Assembly (NCBI RefSeq): GCF_019703515.2
Contig: NC_059373.1
Coordinates: 18,624,281 to 18,688,280 of the forward strand
Length of the DNA: 64,000 bases
Reading direction: 5' to 3'
Source of the DNA: Myxocyprinus asiaticus
Taxonomy: Eukaryota; Chordata; Actinopteri; Cypriniformes; Catostomidae
Shown here: positions 48,336 through 63,119 of the stretch, piece after piece
Layout: each line of letters begins with the position of its first letter
How positions within the stretch are numbered: the stretch's first letter is position 1
Notes under the pieces: model-generated
Told to the model about the DNA's origin: nothing
The model's input: the letters and a program-made list of their open reading frames with translations, nothing else
The model's database searches: none
Position numbers and translations under genes: made by a program

Positions 48336-49240
48336 AGTATTATAATCATCACTCATATTAATGTGTGCTTACACAGTGCTGTCTGTCTACTGAACCCTGA
48401 GCTGAGCACATTGTTCCCTCTGTTTCTCACTCCTGACATTCCTTTAAAACGTATCATCATTTTAGTCAAGATATTATGTAAGCAGGGTGTTGCTTATGAT
48501 GTGTGAAACTTTCTAAATGTGCATTACTTTTATGATCATGTGTAAATAATGTTGAAATGCAGTGTTGCCACATTTGGACAGATGGATCATTGGATCATTC
48601 TTGGACAGATGATCACGTAAATACATTAAGTGTCTGTATATAAAAAAGTAAAATTAAAAGGCTGCTTTTGCTCTGTATATATATAACTTGGGCAACAATG
48701 TTAATGTGAAACGTGCTTTAAAGGACCCCATCATATCTGGAAAATCATTTTAATCAGTTTGTTTATAAACTGAGCAAAATCAACAGTTTGAAGACTTTAG
48801 CGCTTGAGTTTTCAAAAATTCAAAGTGGTCCACCATATTTTTATGTAAGTATTCACATCTTTGTCCAGCTACATGAAATGACATGCTTCAATTATGCAGA
48901 CATGGATAAATGTGTTTTTAAAAAAGATAAAGGAATATGGAATATTTAATTGCTGTGCTTTATCTGTTCATGAACAAGTTAGCTCATTGAATCAAACATT
49001 GCAAGTAAGTACTAAGTATTTATGTCTACCAGAGACCATAAAACAGCATTTAGAGCATTCATTTCCATTTTGTATGGGATGACTGTTCTTGGTAGACAAA
49101 TAATGACACTCAAGAAAACACACTAATGGGTTTTGTTTTCTGTATGTGCATGCACAGCTTTTTTCCATCGGTCCATTTAATTTGTCTTTGCCTTTGTGAA
49201 ACTGGCTTGATATTATGAATAAAATTAAAATATTGTATGA
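48336..49240 (+). terminator. vps45 3' UTR with candidate poly(A) signals
   Basis: Downstream of the stop codon, ATTAAA at 48653-48658 and AATAAA at 49218-49223 are candidate polyadenylation signals. The true site cannot be chosen from sequence alone. No transposon was recognised in this stretch. Confidence 0.5.
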
Positions 49241-50477
49241 TTCTTTTCAGTAAATGAAAGGACATATTAATACCTATCTATCTATAGTTTGTGATATTGT
49301 GATGCAATCACCACAGCATCAGTTTTTACAAACTCTTAAACATCTGACAGATGAAAGTGTATCAAGAAGACTGAGCTTAGCCCTGACCTCCACTTTAACC
49401 TCCAAAGCTTAAACCCCCTCGACTCGTTCAGGCTGTTCTACTATAACTTCCCCTCCTCCCCCTAATCGCACCTATAAATCCCCACCATCAGTCAGAGAAC
49501 TATCAGACCTGAACAACTGAGTGGATTTACTGCACTAAGCACAAAATTGTGTATAGGATAAATAAAAAGTTTAATGGTTGCTTTCTATGACTCTGTGTGG
49601 TAGATTTCCAGCCAGATGATGTTGCACTTGATGTGTCGTACCAAAGTACATACAGAGGAACAAAAACATGTCCAAGAAGTGCGTGTTTGTTGTTTTCAGA
49701 TTTGAGTGGCTGGTTGACATGTTGTGCGGTGTGACTTGCTAGATTCTATCTAAAACTATTTTAAACAGCTTTGTGCTCAACCCAATCTCATGAAAATTTG
49801 TATATATTTTACGAGTTGTCTATTTTGTATGATTTCGTACAATTTTGTTTGTATAAATTTGTATGGGATGTCTAATGCGGAAGCGTGAGTTCCACGCATG
49901 AGGCATTAAGGACATGCTTCTTAATATTATGTCCTTACCCAAACACCTTATCTAAACCTAACCGATCAGTAGAGTGTGAAAACATGATAGGAAGTTGTTG
50001 TGTGTGACAGAAGCAAGTAATTGTCGTGTATTAGATGGAAACGATGTCCAGTGACGTCATTGGCTGTAGTAAGTCATATGAAATCATACGAGTGCAGTCG
50101 TACAAGATCATACGAATTAGCCAAATTTAGAAAAGTCCTATGAATTCTTACAATTTCGCAGTGGGTGTGTGTTGTGCTAATTCTCGCTAATTATTATTAT
50201 TAATTGAGAGGCTGCATGGGATATATTGTACTTAAAAAATAATTTGTGGCACTAGTGAAGACAAGATGCTTAAAATTCTTTTAAAATTAAAAGAAATGGT
50301 GACCAGTCACAGCATCTGAAATACACTTTCCCATACATTCAAGTAAATTTTAACCTAAAATCATGTTCACTTAAAAAAGGCTCATGGATATATGCATCCA
50401 CTAATATACAGACAATAAAAAGATATGTGATTTTATTTCTCATTGACAGTATATCTACTTGGAGTCAGTTTAAGATA
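49241..50477. other. vps45-plekho1 intergenic sequence
   Basis: A TATA box (TATAAA, 49473-49478) and an AATAAA (49561-49566) lie 83 bp apart, possibly an LTR fragment or a small transcription unit. 49790-50160 contains several 'tacgag/cgtacaa' and complementary motifs and looks like a dispersed palindromic repeat. No exon recognised. Confidence 0.4.
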
Positions 50478-50648
50478 TCTGAATCTGAATCAGAATGAGC
50501 TTTATTGCCAAGTATGCTTACACATACAAGGAATTTGTCTTGGTGACAGAAGCTTCCAGTGCACAAACAGTACAAGACAGAGATAATGAAAAAATAGAAT
50601 AAAAATAAAAAGCGAATAGAAAATATATATAGAAATACACAATAAGAC

Positions 50649-50732
<84 letters not shown>
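50478..50732 (-). repeat. L2 LINE 3' end fragment, part 1 (copy 3)
   Basis: 'atcagaatgagctttattgc' and 'aaggaatttgtcttggtgac' are the reverse complement of the L2 3' end. After a poly(A)/(TA)n stretch the fragment is interrupted by a Tc1 element and resumes at about 52575. Confidence 0.88.
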
Positions 50733-52243
<1,511 letters not shown>

Positions 52244-52262
52244 GAAAACCGTGTATGTATAT

Positions 52263-52765
<503 letters not shown>

Positions 52766-52919
52766 TCACATAATAACAACAAAATAAACAAATTGAATAC
52801 ATTAATTTTCCATATACAACTGAAACATAACTGTATCCGACCGTTACCTTGTAAGTAAGCTTATTTGCAATGCGTTTAGTTTAATGAGAAAAAGAGAAAG
52901 CGCCTGAACCTGTCAACAT

Positions 52920-53262
52920 GCACCGTGGCATCACTCTGACAGCTGTGCTCGTTCAATAGATGGAGCAGTCGAGCTCTATATACGGGAATAACCTCCACCA
53001 ATCTGTTTCAGTGCAAGCCACAGCATCTCAGGGAGTCACCCAAGCCAATGGAGAGCCTGTGCCCGCGTTTTGCAAACCGTCAGTGTAGACACAGGCAGTC
53101 AAGCTCTGAGAACCAGCAGTTCATCTCATCCATAAGAACACCTGCACGGAGCAGAGAGCAATTTTCAGTAAAGAAGGAGAGAAGAGCAAAGCAAAAATAT
53201 ATTTTTTCCCTAAAAATCGGAACAGATTGCGGAATATACATTGGAAAAAACACATAAACAGC
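52920..53262 (+). promoter_or_regulatory. plekho1 promoter and 5' UTR
   Basis: A TATATA box at 52977-52982 would place transcription start near 53007. The presumed 5' UTR holds a 69-codon upstream frame (53048-53257) starting ATGGAGAGCC and stopping five bases before the plekho1 ATG. If used, that upstream frame would limit translation of plekho1, but nothing shows it is a real peptide. Confidence 0.5.
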
Positions 53263-53819
53263 ATGAAGAAAAGCCATTTGGTTAAACGGGTGAGTATTTG
53301 ATTGCCTACAGTGAGTCTGTACGTGAAAATAGATTTTTTATTTTTTTATTGCACGTTGACTGAATGTAATACATTGCAAGCATTCGGGTCATCTATATTT
53401 GCTTAGAATGCTTTTGCAAGTCGGTTTAAATTAATTGAACAACAGTGACTCCTTTGTTATGATAAGGAATATAAGACCGTATTTACCGGTTACACTTCTT
53501 CCCGTGCATTATAAATGCCGTAGTACACAGGTAATGTTCTTTTATTCCAATTAACAGATTATTTAATTGGCCACACCCTTAAACTGTCAGTAAAGCATTT
53601 TGAAGTGTTACTACGCAACAGTATTATGTAAGACAGGCGACAAATTAACTGGGTTACTCTTGCAACATTCAGGGTCTTCAAGATGCCAACCAGCCGTCAT
53701 CGCAACCGGACAAAGTAGGCTGGATCCGCAGGTTCTGTGGCAAAGGGATATTCAGGGAAATATGGCAAAACCGCTTTGTGATGCTTAAAGGAGATCATCT
53801 GTACATATTTGAAAAAGAG
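53263..53819 (+). CDS. plekho1: Pleckstrin homology domain-containing family O member 1, N-terminal exons
   Basis: Exon 1 (53263-53289) encodes MKKSHLVKR and ends at a gtgagt donor. Exon 2 (53673-53819, acceptor cattcag, donor gtgagt) reads [20 protein letters not shown] and then [20 protein letters not shown], ending YIFEKE. This is the start of the PH domain of PLEKHO1 (CKIP-1), which binds phosphoinositides and casein kinase 2 alpha and regulates BMP/Smurf1 and actin signalling. Both exons are in phase 0. The remaining exons are not in the window and must lie beyond 64000, after an intron of at least 10 kb enlarged by an L1. Paralog a or b cannot be told. Confidence 0.88.
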
Positions 53820-54999
53820 GTGAGTTATGCAGAAGATAGACTTTAATATAAAAAAAATGCAAATTTTTCTTAAAGTTGTCATGACATGCCTTTTTTTTCA
53901 TTATTATTTCGGTATGTTGATTGGGGTTACCTTATAGGTTAATATTAGTAAAGTTTTTTTTTTTTTTTTTTTTTTTTTTTTGCACAATAAATAAATAAAT
54001 AATTAAAAAAGTAATGGATTTGTAAAACATGATTGTTTTCCACACTCATTCTGATCCTCTGTCAGAAACGCTCGGTTTTGGTGCTGCTTCTCCTTTAAGA
54101 CTTGACAGTAAATGCCCACTGTTATGATTTGCTCTCTCCTCTTGATTGACCTGCTCTCTACTTTCCATCTCACTGCTCACCGCTACTGGGCGGGGCTATA
54201 GAAGTGATAAGGTAAAGTAGGTATTGATGTGTTGTTGTGGAGGCAGTCATATGCATATGTTTACAGTAAGACATCACAATGTGGAGGAAGTAGAGAACGA
54301 ATCGTTTTGGCAGCTTCATTTCAACAAATGCTCTTGCAGCGAAGAGGAAGTTTTGAGTTGTGAAATTTACAGTGTGTTTTTTTTAGCACAGTGACCTCTT
54401 ATATGTGAAAAGATCAAGGAAAATTTGATTCCTCATAACCCCTTTAAATAATAAAGCGCTATCAGACGAGCAACTTAAAAGTTTGTATATCTGCGCGGCT
54501 GTGATTTCTGCCGTAGGCATGTTCTCTCTTTTATACAACGTATAAAAGTTCAACAAATATGTGAATAATATTAGGCCAAATTAACTTAAGTTTCAGACAA
54601 AAACTGACCAGTTAGTTAATGCATTTTTTTCTCCGCCAGCGAAAATAGTTCCAAAAAAAGCCAAAGCATTAAGCAAAACTCCGCTCTCTGCTATGAATGT
54701 TGTTTAGTTCGTAAACAAATCAGTGTTTTTGAACAAATCTTTTAAGTGAATGAATCGTTCTCATTCACATCCATTGTTTTGGTGGTGAACGACTTTTTTA
54801 ATTAATCAGTTGAGTTAATTATTGAATGACTCACTCATTACATAAAAGATTCTTATTTATCGCCACCTACTTGAGAAAATATGCAATGTACAGTGGAACG
54901 TCATTCGTCCAATCAGATTTGAGGGTCGAAACTATCTCTTGAATAATGATCATTAAAGGTGTTCATCATTAGCCTATTACAGGTCACTTCAAATACTCA
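53820..54999. other. plekho1 intron 2, first part
   Basis: Poly(T) of about 26 at 53957-53982. No further PH-domain exon seen. Confidence 0.55.
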
Positions 55000-55255
55000 G
55001 TGTAACTAATACAATGGGCAACTCTTTATAAGTTTATATTCATTAACATTAGTTAATGCATTAGTAAACATGAACTAACAATGAACAATAATTCAGATTG
55101 CATTAACTAATGTTAACATATACAACTTTTAATGTAAAAAATTAGTATATGTAGAAATTAACATTAACCAATATGAATGAATGCTTTCAAAGTATTGTAC
55201 TGTTAGTTAACAAATGTTAATGAATATAATCTTATTGTAAAATGTTAATATAAAA
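55000..55255. repeat. MITE-like palindromic repeat in plekho1 intron 2
   Basis: Left 'ataagtttatattcattaac' and right 'gttaatgaatataatcttat' are near reverse complements, framing an AT-rich interior with repeated 'attagttaatgcatt'-like motifs. The ends are not sharply defined. Confidence 0.6.
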
Positions 55256-56829
55256 TATATGTATGTATGTATGTAACCCATTCAGATTTTTAAAGTAAAC
55301 ATAAACTAAAAATATTATTTTGTCAGAAATTCTTGGGGCCTGAATGTTTGCCAAAAACTCCTGCCCAAAGGGTATGTTCTTGCAATATCATTAAAGTAAT
55401 CCCTTTGACAAGCTGTAATTTTCTAAAGTATATTATATAAACACTGAAAATTGAAATCCAGTTGTGGCACAAACAATACAGAGCTTGTCCAAGTGTAGAT
55501 ACTGAAACAGGTTATTGGTTACAATCAATATTTCCCTGTGCTTGTGTCATGGATATTGTGCAAGTATCAACAGCAAATACCAAATATCCCTAAAGGTTCA
55601 GAAAGTTGCTTACACATAATGAAATTAGAGGCCGATCGAAGAGTCCCTCGGAATTTGTGGTTTATTGTAGGAGCAACAAATCTTTATAATTGAATCAGTT
55701 GCTCACTTGAAGCATGTGCAGAGGAATGGTTGTAATTTTCATGGAAGTGTAGCAGCTTGTTTTTGTCGCTGCCTTTAGGCCCTCATCACATTCACAGACC
55801 CGTCACATTACAGCATATCATCATGGGAAACTGTATGGGCACTTCATTGGTGCCCTGCCTTTACTCATCCCTCATTCTTACAGCTGCGGCCTTTTGGATG
55901 AGCAACATTATTACTTACATTTAAAGATCAAAGACCCAGCTGCACCTCTCTCTGTCCCTAAGGATCCTCATGGCCCTGAAACCAATGGCATGCTCTGTCA
56001 AACGCAAACTAACCACATCATGCCAACATCTCTGTATGTTACTGCAACCAGTAGAGTTTGCATTAATGTGTTTTGTTCTGTCAGTGGCACTGAAACAGAT
56101 ATGCCTGCTTTATCTTCCAGATTATCCATGAACAGAAATAGTGATTTATCTGGTGTTTCAGATCTTACATACCTTTGCAATTAAGCATTTAAGGCACATT
56201 TTATTCTATATTATTGTATTACTGTATTTTATTTATATAATAGTTATTAGTGGCTTAATTCATGTCAGATTCCTTTGATCAAAATTATTGTCTCCATCCT
56301 GTCTGTTTGCTTCTTAGTCCCACTTTTGAAAAAAAACTTTTTGTAAAGGACTAATCAAAGAAGAATTTATTTGAAAAATATCTATTTTTAATTTGTTCTT
56401 AGATTGTTTTACATTTAGGGAACATTGGCTGCTCCCAGTGTTGGTGATTTCAGGTTCTACTATCCTTGTGGGGACATTTGTTCCACATTGTAGGAAAAAC
56501 CAGACACACACTCACTCACACAAACAAAAAAATACAGCTAGTGTTATATTGAAGTGGAGCTAAACAAATTTAAATAGTTCCTATTCATAGTGGTGCATTA
56601 TTCAAACATGAACTTTACTGAGACAAACAGCATGCCCATAAACTGTGCATACACTGATGCAGCAGGCAGCTTGAGTTAAGTGTTATGGTTTTGCAAATCT
56701 ATATCTGGAAGGTTGTTTTCTTAAAGTACTTAATTTGTCGTTTTATATACAGTAGATACAGGTCATTTGTGCGAGATGATATAAATTAGAAATATATATA
56801 TTTTTTTAATTGTTTGAAACACATGTATC
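55256..56829. other. plekho1 intron 2, middle part
   Basis: No exon-like frame with splice signals and no recognised element end in this stretch. Confidence 0.45.
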
Positions 56830-56965
56830 GACTTGACGTGACGCCATGTGAGGTTCGGATGTGTGACCGGCGAGCTCTGCGCACTTTGCTGGTTTAAATA
56901 CTTTTTATGTCATAAACCGGTGAGATTCGATACACCCTGATCCTTAACTGTTCTAGGAAGACAAT

Positions 56966-57783
56966 ATGTCAAGATCCTCAGGCTCTGGAGACATTAAAAG
57001 ACACTTTCGTGCTCAAGCTGACGCCCCTGACAAGGCCGCGGACGAGGGAGCCAATTTGGTCGGAGAAGTGAGGGAAATTCTGCGAGAATTGTTGAACTTG
57101 TTGGCAATGCTGATGAAGGTCGTTGCTGACTTGGAGGATTTTGCTGTAATACGTCGATCGATCACTGCCATGGAGACGAAATTCACTGAGGTGTTTACAA
57201 GAGTGGGGGATGTCGAGAAATGGATCGATTATCTGGAGTCATAGGTGAGGGAATTAGCTGCTAATCCGCTAGCGACCAAGGTGGATTTGGAGTGCATCTG
57301 GAAAAAGTTGGAGGATATGGAAAATCATAGTTGGTGGAATAATGTCCGGATTGTTGGAATTCCTGATGCCGAAGAAGGTCGGGATATGGTGAAATTCCTG
57401 GACAGGCTCCTTCCGAGTCTGCTCGACATAACAGGCCATAAGCTGGAAATCGAGCGAGCTCACAGGGTTCCGGCTCGGTGATCCACTGAGGGAGACAGGC
57501 CCCGATCAATTCTGGCCAAATTTCTGAGATCAACCGATAAAGATCTGGTGTTAAGCAAGGCGAGGTGTAAAGGAAGGCTTTCTTGGAAGAACCACAGCAT
57601 TTTCTTGTTCCCAGACTTTGCAAATTCGACAAGAGAGAAACGTGATCGTTTCAGGAATGCAAGAAAATCTTACATCAACGGAAGGTCACTTTTGCACTGA
57701 TGTTCCCGGCCAAATTGAGAATAGATGCTAAGGATGGCCATAAAATATTTACATGTCCCCAACAAGTGATGTCCTTAATAAAG
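56966..57783 (+). pseudogene. L1 ORF1 with premature stops
   Basis: The frame starts MSRSSGSGDIKRHFRAQADA. It continues through a coiled-coil region (SITAMETKFTEVFTRVGDVE), an RRM-like segment (WWNNVRIVGIPDAEEGRDMV) and a C-terminal domain (RSILAKFLRSTDKDLVLSKA, then WKNHSIFLFPDFANSTREKR). In-frame stops occur at 57242 and about 57479, and a frame change near 57700. ORF1p is the RNA-binding trimer needed in cis for L1 mobility, so this copy is inactive. Confidence 0.88.
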
Positions 57784-58794
57784 TCAATGGACTGAGTAAG
57801 TTATTTTGTGGTACTCATGTTGCAGCCAAGTGGACCGACTCACTGAACATTCACTTGGCTATCCGAGGAAACTGAGTGCCTTTTTGTTTCTTTTTGTTCT
57901 GGTTTCGCTAGTGGCTGGAGTTTGTTTTGTGGAGAACAAACCTTCGGGACAGTTATATGGATGAATTTACACGTTCTTTGTGTTTATTCCGCCTATCGGC
58001 TGGAATTTGCTTTAAAGATTATCTTCTGTTATGTAATTCTGTCTCACAAAATTTGTATAGAAACACCAGTCTTGAGCAATCCGATGGCAAGGTTGTTGTG
58101 GGGACTCTCGTAGGCGTACATGGACTGTTTGAGTTTAGAGGGATGGACGGCAGTTGGCGCTGTCGTGCGCGGGGTTAATGCGAACATTTTTCTTTTTTCT
58201 GTTTGTGTGGTTTGGGGGGAAGTTTGGGGTTTGATTGTTGCACTAATGTTGGAATGTGGTCTTTTATAATTTTATTTTTTCTAATATGTCAAAATGTCAA
58301 ATGTTAATATGAGTGGATTGTCTCTCTCCAAGTGGATTGTGAATGGGTTGGGGCACCCCATAAAAAGAAGGAAGGTTATTTCTCTTCATAAACATAAAAA
58401 ATATGATATAGTGTTTCTTCAAGAAACGCATCTTTCCCCGCAGGAAGCTGAAAAATTTGGGAAGATATGAGGTGGACATATTTTCTTTAGTGCTGGCTTG
58501 AGTAAGAGCAGGGGAGTCATTACACTCATAAGTAAGCATCTACAATTCAAATATCTCAAACAGATTAAAGATAAATTAGGAAGAGTCATTGTTTAGTAGA
58601 AATTCAGGGGCAAAGTCATATTTTGGCTAATATTTACGAATCTAACGTTGATGATCAGGGCTTTTTTGTAGATCTTGAAGGGATGTTGCAAGTCGTGGGC
58701 ACCCCTCATGATATAATATTGGGAATAGACTTTAATCTTTTGATGGACTCAGTTCTTGATCATAGTGAAGTGTGTAACATACAAAAGTGTGTAA

Positions 58795-59246
58795 GCCCCC
58801 ATTTTTTTTATTTTATCCCCTTTTTCTCCCCAATTTGGAATGCCCAGTTTTCAATGTGCTTTATGTTCTCGTGGTGGCATAGTGACTCACCTCAATCCGG
58901 GTGGTGGAGGATGAAACTCTGTTGCCTATGTGTCTGAGACCGTCAATCTGTGCATTTTGTCACGTGGCTTGTTGAGTGCATTACCACAGAGACATAGCGT
59001 GTGTGGAGGCTTCATGCTATTCTCCGCGGCATCCATGCACAACTCACCACATGCCCCACTGAGAGCGAACCACATTATAGAGACCACAAGGAGGTTACCC
59101 CATGTGACTCTACCCTCCCTAGCAACCGGGCCAATTTAGTTGCTTAGGAGACCTGGCTGGAGTCACTCAGCACGCCCTGGATTCGAACTTGCGACTCCAG
59201 GGGTGGTAGTCAGAGTCTTTACTCGCTGAGCTACCCAGGCCCCTCC
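58795..59246 (-). mobile_element. tRNA-derived SINE (copy 2) inside L1 ORF2
   Basis: On the minus strand the element starts with a tRNA-like head, GGGGCCTGGGTAGCTCAGCG, containing an A box (59222-59236 reversed) and a B box, GTTCGAATCC (59179-59188 reversed). The body and tail follow, ending in the T/A-rich stretch near 58800. Pol III-type internal promoters define tRNA-SINEs. The L1 endonuclease text is cut at QKC before it and resumes after about 59250. Confidence 0.92.
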
Positions 59247-59728
59247 GTAGAGTAACACTGACGCTTCACAGGATGTGTAAAAATCTTGGTCTTACAGATA
59301 TTTGGAGATTTTGAACCCATCTGGTAGGTACTATACATTTTTTTTTTCATCAGTCCATAAGATTTATTCTAGAATAGATTTTTCTTTTTTTTTTTTTATC
59401 TAAGTCCCTCATTTCATCTGTTGTTGATTGCTCAATTGGAAACATTTTAGTCTCAGATCAGGCCCTGGTGAGTTTAGAGGTGTTGCCACATATGGAGAAA
59501 AGGAAATCATATAGTTGGTGCTTTAATGTATCCCTTTTGCAAAATCCTGAATTCCAACAAATGTTAAAGGCTGAAATCAATGTTTATATGGAGACCAACT
59601 AGTCCTCAGTGTCCTCTGTGGGCATGGCTTGGGAGGCACTTAAAGCGGTTCTTAGGGGCCGGATCATACAGTATGCCTCATTCACCAAAAAATCCAAAGC
59701 ATGAGAACTCGTGGAGCTGGAAGGGAAT

Positions 59729-60150
59729 TGTTTTTTATGATTACAATTTTTTTTTTATTGATTCCTACATCAAACACAAAAAAGCAAAACATTAAATACA
59801 CTGAATCAACATTTAACTCCCACTACCACACCTCCGCCTCCCCATCCCCAACCCCACCCGACCCTCAACAAACACACCTGTGGTCACACATGAGTACATA
59901 CACACAAAAGAAAAAACAAAAAAACAAAAAAACAAAATAAATAAAAAATATAATAATCACACACATTAACAACTACCCCTCTCTCTCCACTGTTCCACCC
60001 CGAGGACCCTCCAAGAACGCCACATATCTGCCCCATTTCCCAACAACAAATCCAAATTCCCCAGTCTTCTATATGACCCTTCTTTGAAAGCCACCATCCT
60101 CCCCATCTACAAGCACAACTCCTGAAATGGGGGCGCTCCAGCCGACTTGT
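59729..60150 (-). mobile_element. 5'-truncated L1 nested in L1 ORF2
   Basis: A 422-bp insert with a T-rich left edge (reversed poly(A)) and a perfect 11-bp duplication tggaagggaat (59718-59728, 60151-60161). Its minus strand encodes the last residues of ORF2, parallel to 62810-62960, followed by the G-rich 3' UTR. It is a typical short L1 insertion. Confidence 0.92.
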
Positions 60151-62997
60151 TGGAAGGGAATATTAAAAGTGCCGAGGCAGAGCTGAAGCGCCAAATGTCG
60201 TCTGATGGCCTCAGAGACTTGACCCAATTGAAATACAGATATAATACTATTTTGTCGCAGAAGGTGGAGTTTTGGCTATTCAGGGCAAGACAGTCATACT
60301 TTGAATTGGGGGACAAAGCAGGAAAACTTCTGGTTAGATATATAAAAAAGAGAGAGTCTTTTTCTATCATTCCCTCAGTGAAATCTGCTGGTGTATATTA
60401 TTTTTATAATATTTACCTCAGCCATTGATATTAATAATACTTTTAAATAATTCTATCTTGATCTCTATAGTTCCACGTCTTCTTCTACTGATGAAGATAT
60501 TAGAAACTTTGTGGAACCATTAGAACTCCCTAAATTGATGAATGAGCAAAAAAATTCTCTTGATTCTGAGATAACCTTGGAGGAGCTTGGCGAGGTAATT
60601 AAGGCCTTGCCTATAGGCAAGGCTCCGGGGCCAGATGGCTTCGCCACTGAGTTTTTTTAGATCTAATGCTACAGAATTGGCTCCACTTTTGCTAGAAGTT
60701 AATATGGAATCATTAAAGAATGGAAAGCTTCCGCCAACCATGACGCTGCAGATCAGTCTGATTCTTAAAAAAGACAAAGATCCAAGCGAGTGTAAGAGTT
60801 ACCGTCCAGTTTCCCTGATCCAGCTAGGCTTTAAAATATTGTCAAAAATGTTGGCTTACCAATTAAGTAAAGTTATGACATCTCTTATACATATAGATCA
60901 GGTGGGGTTTATTTGGGGCCGTAGCTCTCCTGATAACATTAGGCGTTTCATCAATATCATGTGGTCAGTGGCGAATGATCAGACTCCAGTCGCTGCCATC
61001 TCACTTGCCGTTGAAAAGGCGTTTGATATGGTAGAATAGGATTTTATTTTTAAGATTTTGGAAATGTATGGGTTTGGGAATACGTTTATTGGATGGATTA
61101 AGTTAGTTTATAGACACCCGGTAGCGGCGGTACAAACAAATGGATTAATTTCAGATTATTTTACTCTGGATAGGGGCAACCGGCAGGGTTGCCCTCTTTC
61201 CCCATTATTATTCTGTCTTGCCCTGGAACCATTAGCAGCCACGATAAGAAAGGAGGATGATTTTCTAGGGGTGATGGCGGGAGGTGGGGCGCATAAGCTT
61301 TTGCTTTACGCAGATGTTATTTTATTATTCGTCTCTGACCCTACTAGATCTATGCCTTGCCTCCACAGAATTATTAATTCCTTTTCTAAGTTCTCAGGAT
61401 ACAGAGTTCATTGGTCTAAATCCGAAGCTTTAGCTCTGACAGCGTACTGCTTGGTAACAGCTTTTCAGCCGGGTGCCATTCAGTGGCCCAAACAGGGCAT
61501 TAAGTATTTGGGTATTTTATTCCCAGCAAATTTGTGTGATTTAGTTAGAGTTAATTTTGGCCCTTTAATAAAAAGGTTTTCGAGCGATGTTGGCAGGTGG
61601 GCTTCATTACATTGATCTATGATTGGGAAGGTTAATGTTTTTAAAATGAATTGTATTCCAAAATACCTGATACAGCCTCTCCCTCTCTTATTTCAAGCAA
61701 TTTGATAGCATAGCGAAGTCCTTCATTTGAAATGGTAAACATCCCAGATTACATTTCAGTAAGGTGCATAGGCCGATTGACAAAGGTGGGCTAGGCCTAC
61801 CCAAGATTTTGTTTTATTATTATTCGTTCGGTCTCAGACATTTGGCTCATTGGTTGCTTCCACCTGAGAGAGCCCCTCCCTGGTTTTGTGTTGAACAGGA
61901 AGTTCTTGCCCCTATTTCACCATTGCAAAGCCTTTCTATTAAACTAATCGGAGAAGTTAAGTTACACCCCGTTATCTCGCATTTGCACTCGATATGGACA
62001 AAAGTGTCCAGAGTGTTTAATTCGGATGTTTATTTAAATGTTGCCTTGAGCATATGACTGAACCCAAAATTATGTATTAAAAGTACCCTTTATGCTGGTC
62101 AGAGTGGATTGTAAGGGGGGTTACTACACTCGGTGACCTATATGAGAGCGGAGAGTTGAGTTCCTTTGAAAATTTGGTTCAACATTTTGGTATTCCCATA
62201 TCTCAGTTTTTTAGGTATTTACAGCTGCGCCACCTGCTGTGTACTATTTTTGGGAGTAGCATACACCCTCCTAAAGCGGCAGACACTCTGGGAGTGGTTA
62301 TTACTACTTTTGTAAATGTCATGAGGCATCAGTGTATTACTCCCTGCTAATTCAGAGCCTGGGGGACGGAGCTTTAAATTCCATCAAGAGATTATTGGAG
62401 AAAGATTTAAACGGTATTGGAGGAGGGAGTGTGGGCTAGGATTCTAAAAAACATAAAGTCTGCATCTAGAGATGCAATGGTGTGCTTTATGCAATTCAAG
62501 ATTTTATATCGATTCTATTGGACCCCCTCTAGATTGTATAGGCTTGGTCTTAAAGACACACCCACCTGCTGCCAATGCCAATCAGAGGATGGAGACACAA
62601 CCCATGTCTTTTGGTGGTGTGTTAAGATCCAAGAATTTTGGTTGAAGGTTCAGAGTTTTGTGTGTGACGTATTGGGAACTTGGGTTTCATTTTGCCCCAG
62701 ACTGTGTATTTTCGGGCGATTTGGCGGTCATCGATGTAGAGAATAGACACATAAAGAGTTGGATCCTAACCAGTGTCATGATTGCCAGACAGATAGTTTT
62801 AAGGGAATGGAGGTTGGCTGGAGTGCCCCAATTTCAGGAATGGTGCTCGGAGATGGGGAGGGTGGCGGCTTTTGAAGAAGGATCATCTAGAATACTGGGG
62901 AAATTGGACTCGTTTGTGGGGAAATGTGGCAGATATCTCACGTTTTTGGAGGGCTCTGGGAGGGGCAGTAGAGAGAGAGGTGTAGTTATTCATATGT

Positions 62998-62998
<1 letters not shown>

Positions 62999-63064
<66 letters not shown>
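62999..63064. repeat. (AT)n microsatellite in L1
   Basis: About 32 TA units immediately after the L1 ORF2 C-terminal text. Confidence 0.95.
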
Positions 63065-63072
<8 letters not shown>

Positions 63073-63119
63073 TTATTATTATTTTTTTTTTTGGAGTGTC
63101 TATAATCATTTATGACCAC

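Larger units (their letters stand above)
58280..62995 (+). pseudogene. L1 ORF2 (endonuclease and reverse transcriptase), broken
   Basis: The endonuclease starts near 58303 (MSGLSLSKWIVNGLGHPIKR), with the QETHL motif near 58424 and IDFNLLMDSVLDH near 58730 before the SINE. RT (60635-61615) carries SLAVEKAFDMVE, where the next codon is a stop (61037-61039). It continues with RQGCPLSPLLFCLALEPLAA and LLLYADVILLF: motif C is YADV instead of YADD (61307-61318), losing a catalytic Asp. The C-terminal region with its Cys-rich segment (CCQCQSEDGDTTHVFWWC) runs to about 62990 in several frames, then into (AT)n. Confidence 0.88.

Noticed and set aside
53048..53257. A separate small protein gene upstream of plekho1
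   Set aside because: No family resemblance and it lies in the presumed 5' UTR; recorded only as a possible upstream frame.
55894..56184. 96-residue frame in plekho1 intron 2 as an extra exon
   Set aside because: It does not resemble the PH-domain continuation or C-terminal region of PLEKHO1 and lacks a suitable acceptor in phase.
59222..59246. A tRNA gene on the minus strand
   Set aside because: A and B boxes are present, but the sequence continues into a long SINE body with a second copy elsewhere and does not form a complete tRNA.
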